In this document: positions 61,786 through 64,000 of the stretch, piece by piece
Layout: every line of letters starts with the position of its first letter
Numbering within the stretch: position 1 is the first letter of the stretch
Origin: Gymnogyps californianus
Lineage: Eukaryota; Chordata; Aves; Accipitriformes; Cathartidae
Reading direction: 5' to 3'
DNA: 64,000 nucleotides
NCBI RefSeq assembly: GCF_018139145.2
Contig: NC_059482.1
Coordinates: 22,033,332-22,097,331 of the forward strand
Position numbers and translations under genes: made by a program
Notes under the pieces: model-generated
What the model saw: only the letters and a program-made list of their open reading frames with translations
Database searches by the model: none
What the model was told of the DNA's origin: nothing

Positions 61786-61946
61786 AGAACCATGGAAAAA
61801 TTTAGGTGGAAGAGACTTTGGATGTCTCTGGCCCAACCCCTCTGCACAAAACAGACAATTTCAAAGTTAAAACACATTGTGCAGGGATGCATCCAGCAGT
61901 GCTAAATATCTCCCAGGATGGAGATTCCCCACCTCTCTGGATCACA
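61786..61946 (-). mobile_element. CR1 LINE 3' fragment
   Basis: The plus strand reads 'aaaaatttaggtggaagagac', 'gatgtctctggcccaacccct', 'caatttcaaagttaaa' and 'aatatctcccaggatggagattccccacctctctgg'. This is the reverse complement of the CR1 3' UTR and end of ORF2, in the usual order. It is old and interrupted after 61946. Confidence 0.75.
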
Positions 61947-64000
61947 TAAGCCTTTACCTGCCTTAAAATTACCAGACACACACATTTGTCCTGAACTACA
62001 GCACAGGCTCCAAGAGATATTCTGTGTTGTGATCCTGCAGCCCTTGTTCTGGAAGTTAACCTCAGCACATGCCTTCAAAGTCCTTGGCTCCTTGAAAAGA
62101 AGAAAAACTCTGTTTTCAGTGGTTTTTTGTTTTTAAGCAGCCATCTGTTGAACTATTGTCTGAGACCAAAATGCCAGCTGCTTCATACCGAAGAGGAAAG
62201 CCAGTGCGCAGCAGAAAGGCATTGAGGTTATCTGCTTTGTGCATACAAGTGCCAGAAGATGTGCAATGGACCAATAATGCCATGGAAATAAAAGCAACTT
62301 TTTTTAGCAGCCTTTATCTTTGCTCCTGCAAATGTAATAAGACACCTACCCCTTCTTCGTGGTCTCTTGCAATCCAACAGCTCCAAGAAGGCCAGTCATC
62401 AAGGCCGTGGCATGAACACTAGCATATTCCTCTGCACATGGGGTGCTGCCAGGGAACAGTGGGCAGAAAAGCCCCTGGTTACATACCTGTCAAAGAAGCT
62501 GAGTGTTAAGATGGAAGAACCACCAAGGCTCTCAAAACTAAGAACATATAGTCAGTAAAAGAATAGTAAATGCCACTGTTTTAAGGAACCGCTAGATCTT
62601 TAACTAGCAGCAGGAGACATAGTATAGGCTGGATTATCCAACATACTCCTGTGACAAGCCTTTGCACCTTGCTCTCAAAAAGCTGGTTGCATCCAGCACA
62701 TGGGTTAAGCAAAGCTTTACCACCATCCAGACTGGCAACTCCGTGCTCCTTGGGATGGGGAGGCAGATGATCTCGGTACAAGGGTCATCCCTGTGGCCAA
62801 TACTATACACAGTGAGTGAGCATGTATACCATACCCTAAAGCCTGATAGCAACAATAATTTTTCAAAGGGTTCTTAATTCAGCCCTGTTGCTGCTGCAGG
62901 GTGAATAGGTACCACTCGCCTTTAAATATGGGTGACGGCAACAAATTGGTGCAGACCTGTACCTGCTCCAAGCACATAAGGTACTCTAAAGTGCTAATGT
63001 CTGCCCTGGGACCTTTTCAGTAAGAAGTGCATGAAGACACAAGTTTCCAGTGAGAGGAGGAGTGAAGGTCAGCATGTCAGCAGTGATTCTTGCTGAACTG
63101 GCTCTTGTAACAAAGTCAGGAGGAGGAGTTTGATTTTTTTGGTGTGTCATACTACGTCTTTGTGCTCCTCCTCTTTCCTGGAAAAACTAAAGGTGATCTT
63201 TGGAGCAGTAACACAGAAAGGGTACATCCCAGTCTCAGTCATGGTTACCTACATTATAGGAACGGTAAGGTCTGGTCTCCCAAAGCCACCCAGAGCTCCC
63301 TGGAGTGGTAGGAGGGGGTTAATTGTGAAGCACTGATGTCTGTTCCACTTCCTGGTCTATCAGCTGAATACAAACATAGCAAGTCAGAGATATGGACATC
63401 CAGACAGACAGTTGCTTATACAAACCAAAGTGTTTGAGCCAGAAAATAGTGAAGAGAGGCCAGAGTCCCAAACAATCTGATAGAGCACATGATAAATGGG
63501 CTGACGAAAAGGAAAGAAGGAAAAGGGTTCCCGAAGCACCCAAGCCCCACGAGGGAGGAAAAGTCAGAAAGCAGGTAACATTCCTGAGAGTCAGGCCAGC
63601 CGTAAGTGAACCCGGCTCATGGGCTCAGAAAAGCAGAGCCATAACACGTACTGAGCGCCAAGATCCGCTCAGCTAATGTATGCCAAACACTCAATGAAAC
63701 AGCAGCTCTATTTTTTTTCCACTGGATGAATAATCTTTTCTATCAGGATGCAATCAGGAGCCCAACTCTGATTTGGCTGGGCCAGCCTTTCCTCTGATTA
63801 GGAACCTGGAAATCTCAGCTCAGCCACTCAGAAGTTTCTTGCTTGCAGGGAGATTGCTTATAACAGCCCAGCAGATTAAATACAACAAGCATTCACTGCA
63901 AAAATCAAGGCAAAACCAGAGCTGCTGCTTGCCTATTCATACAGCTGCAGAGCATTTTATTTGAGGGAACAGAGCAAAGGATCATTCTTTCACTGATCCC

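Larger units (their letters stand above)
51285..64000. other. Upstream region without a recognisable gene
   Basis: About 12.7 kb of moderately GC-rich sequence beyond the CpG island. I read the open frames on both strands. None shows a known domain, and none chains to another through plausible splice sites. Contents are one CR1 fragment (61786-61946), an A14 run (57395-57408) and otherwise unique sequence. It may be intergenic, or intron of a transcript with no coding exon in view. Confidence 0.6.

Noticed and set aside
61593..62068. Minus-strand open frames near 61.6-62.1 kb
   Set aside because: They overlap the old CR1 3' fragment and adjoining sequence and do not correspond to the CR1 protein frame or any gene.
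1..64000. CRISPR arrays, bacterial operons, rRNA or tRNA genes
   Set aside because: No regularly spaced repeats, ribosome-binding-site-led gene chains, rRNA blocks or cloverleaf-like tRNA sequence were seen. The window is vertebrate intron and flank.

Overview
This is vertebrate nuclear DNA, most likely from a bird. All interspersed repeats I can recognise belong to the CR1 LINE group that dominates avian genomes or to very old amniote families. The only protein-coding gene I can support is split into short GT-AG exons. A crocodilian or turtle source cannot be excluded from sequence alone, but the short introns and the young CR1 copy favour a bird. There are no operons, rRNA, tRNA, CRISPR or bacterial features.

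The gene is the 5' part of HYDIN (axonemal central pair apparatus protein), on the minus strand. Eight coding exons lie at 42453-42572, 41168-41293, 39371-39490, 35823-35957, 28726-28925, 21091-21215, 8347-8548 and 5461-5644, in transcription order. All junctions keep the reading frame and give 1212 bases, 404 codons: the extreme N-terminus of a protein of roughly 5,100 residues in mammals. They encode a short N-terminal tail, two ASH (ASPM-SPD-2-Hydin) immunoglobulin-like domains, and a third ASH domain interrupted by a charged helical insertion. The rest of the gene lies beyond position 1. No further exon was found in 1-5460.

The start-codon exon opens with a spliced-in 12-base 5' UTR, so at least one non-coding exon lies upstream, at higher coordinates. 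A CpG island at about 50776-51284 is the best promoter candidate. It holds two X-box-like RFX sites (51083-51096 and 51122-51135), as expected for a motile-cilia gene. The first intron (about 8 kb) carries the youngest repeat, a 5'-truncated and frameshifted CR1 at 48329-49590. Other CR1 relics lie at about 10370-10740, 26330-26758, 29505-29800 and 61786-61946.

The remainder is intron (1-50 kb) and apparently gene-free upstream DNA (51.3-64 kb). Nothing here looks like a new multi-gene system. The points most worth checking are the RFX sites, an AG|GTGAGC dual splice site at the start-codon exon, and the interrupted third ASH domain.
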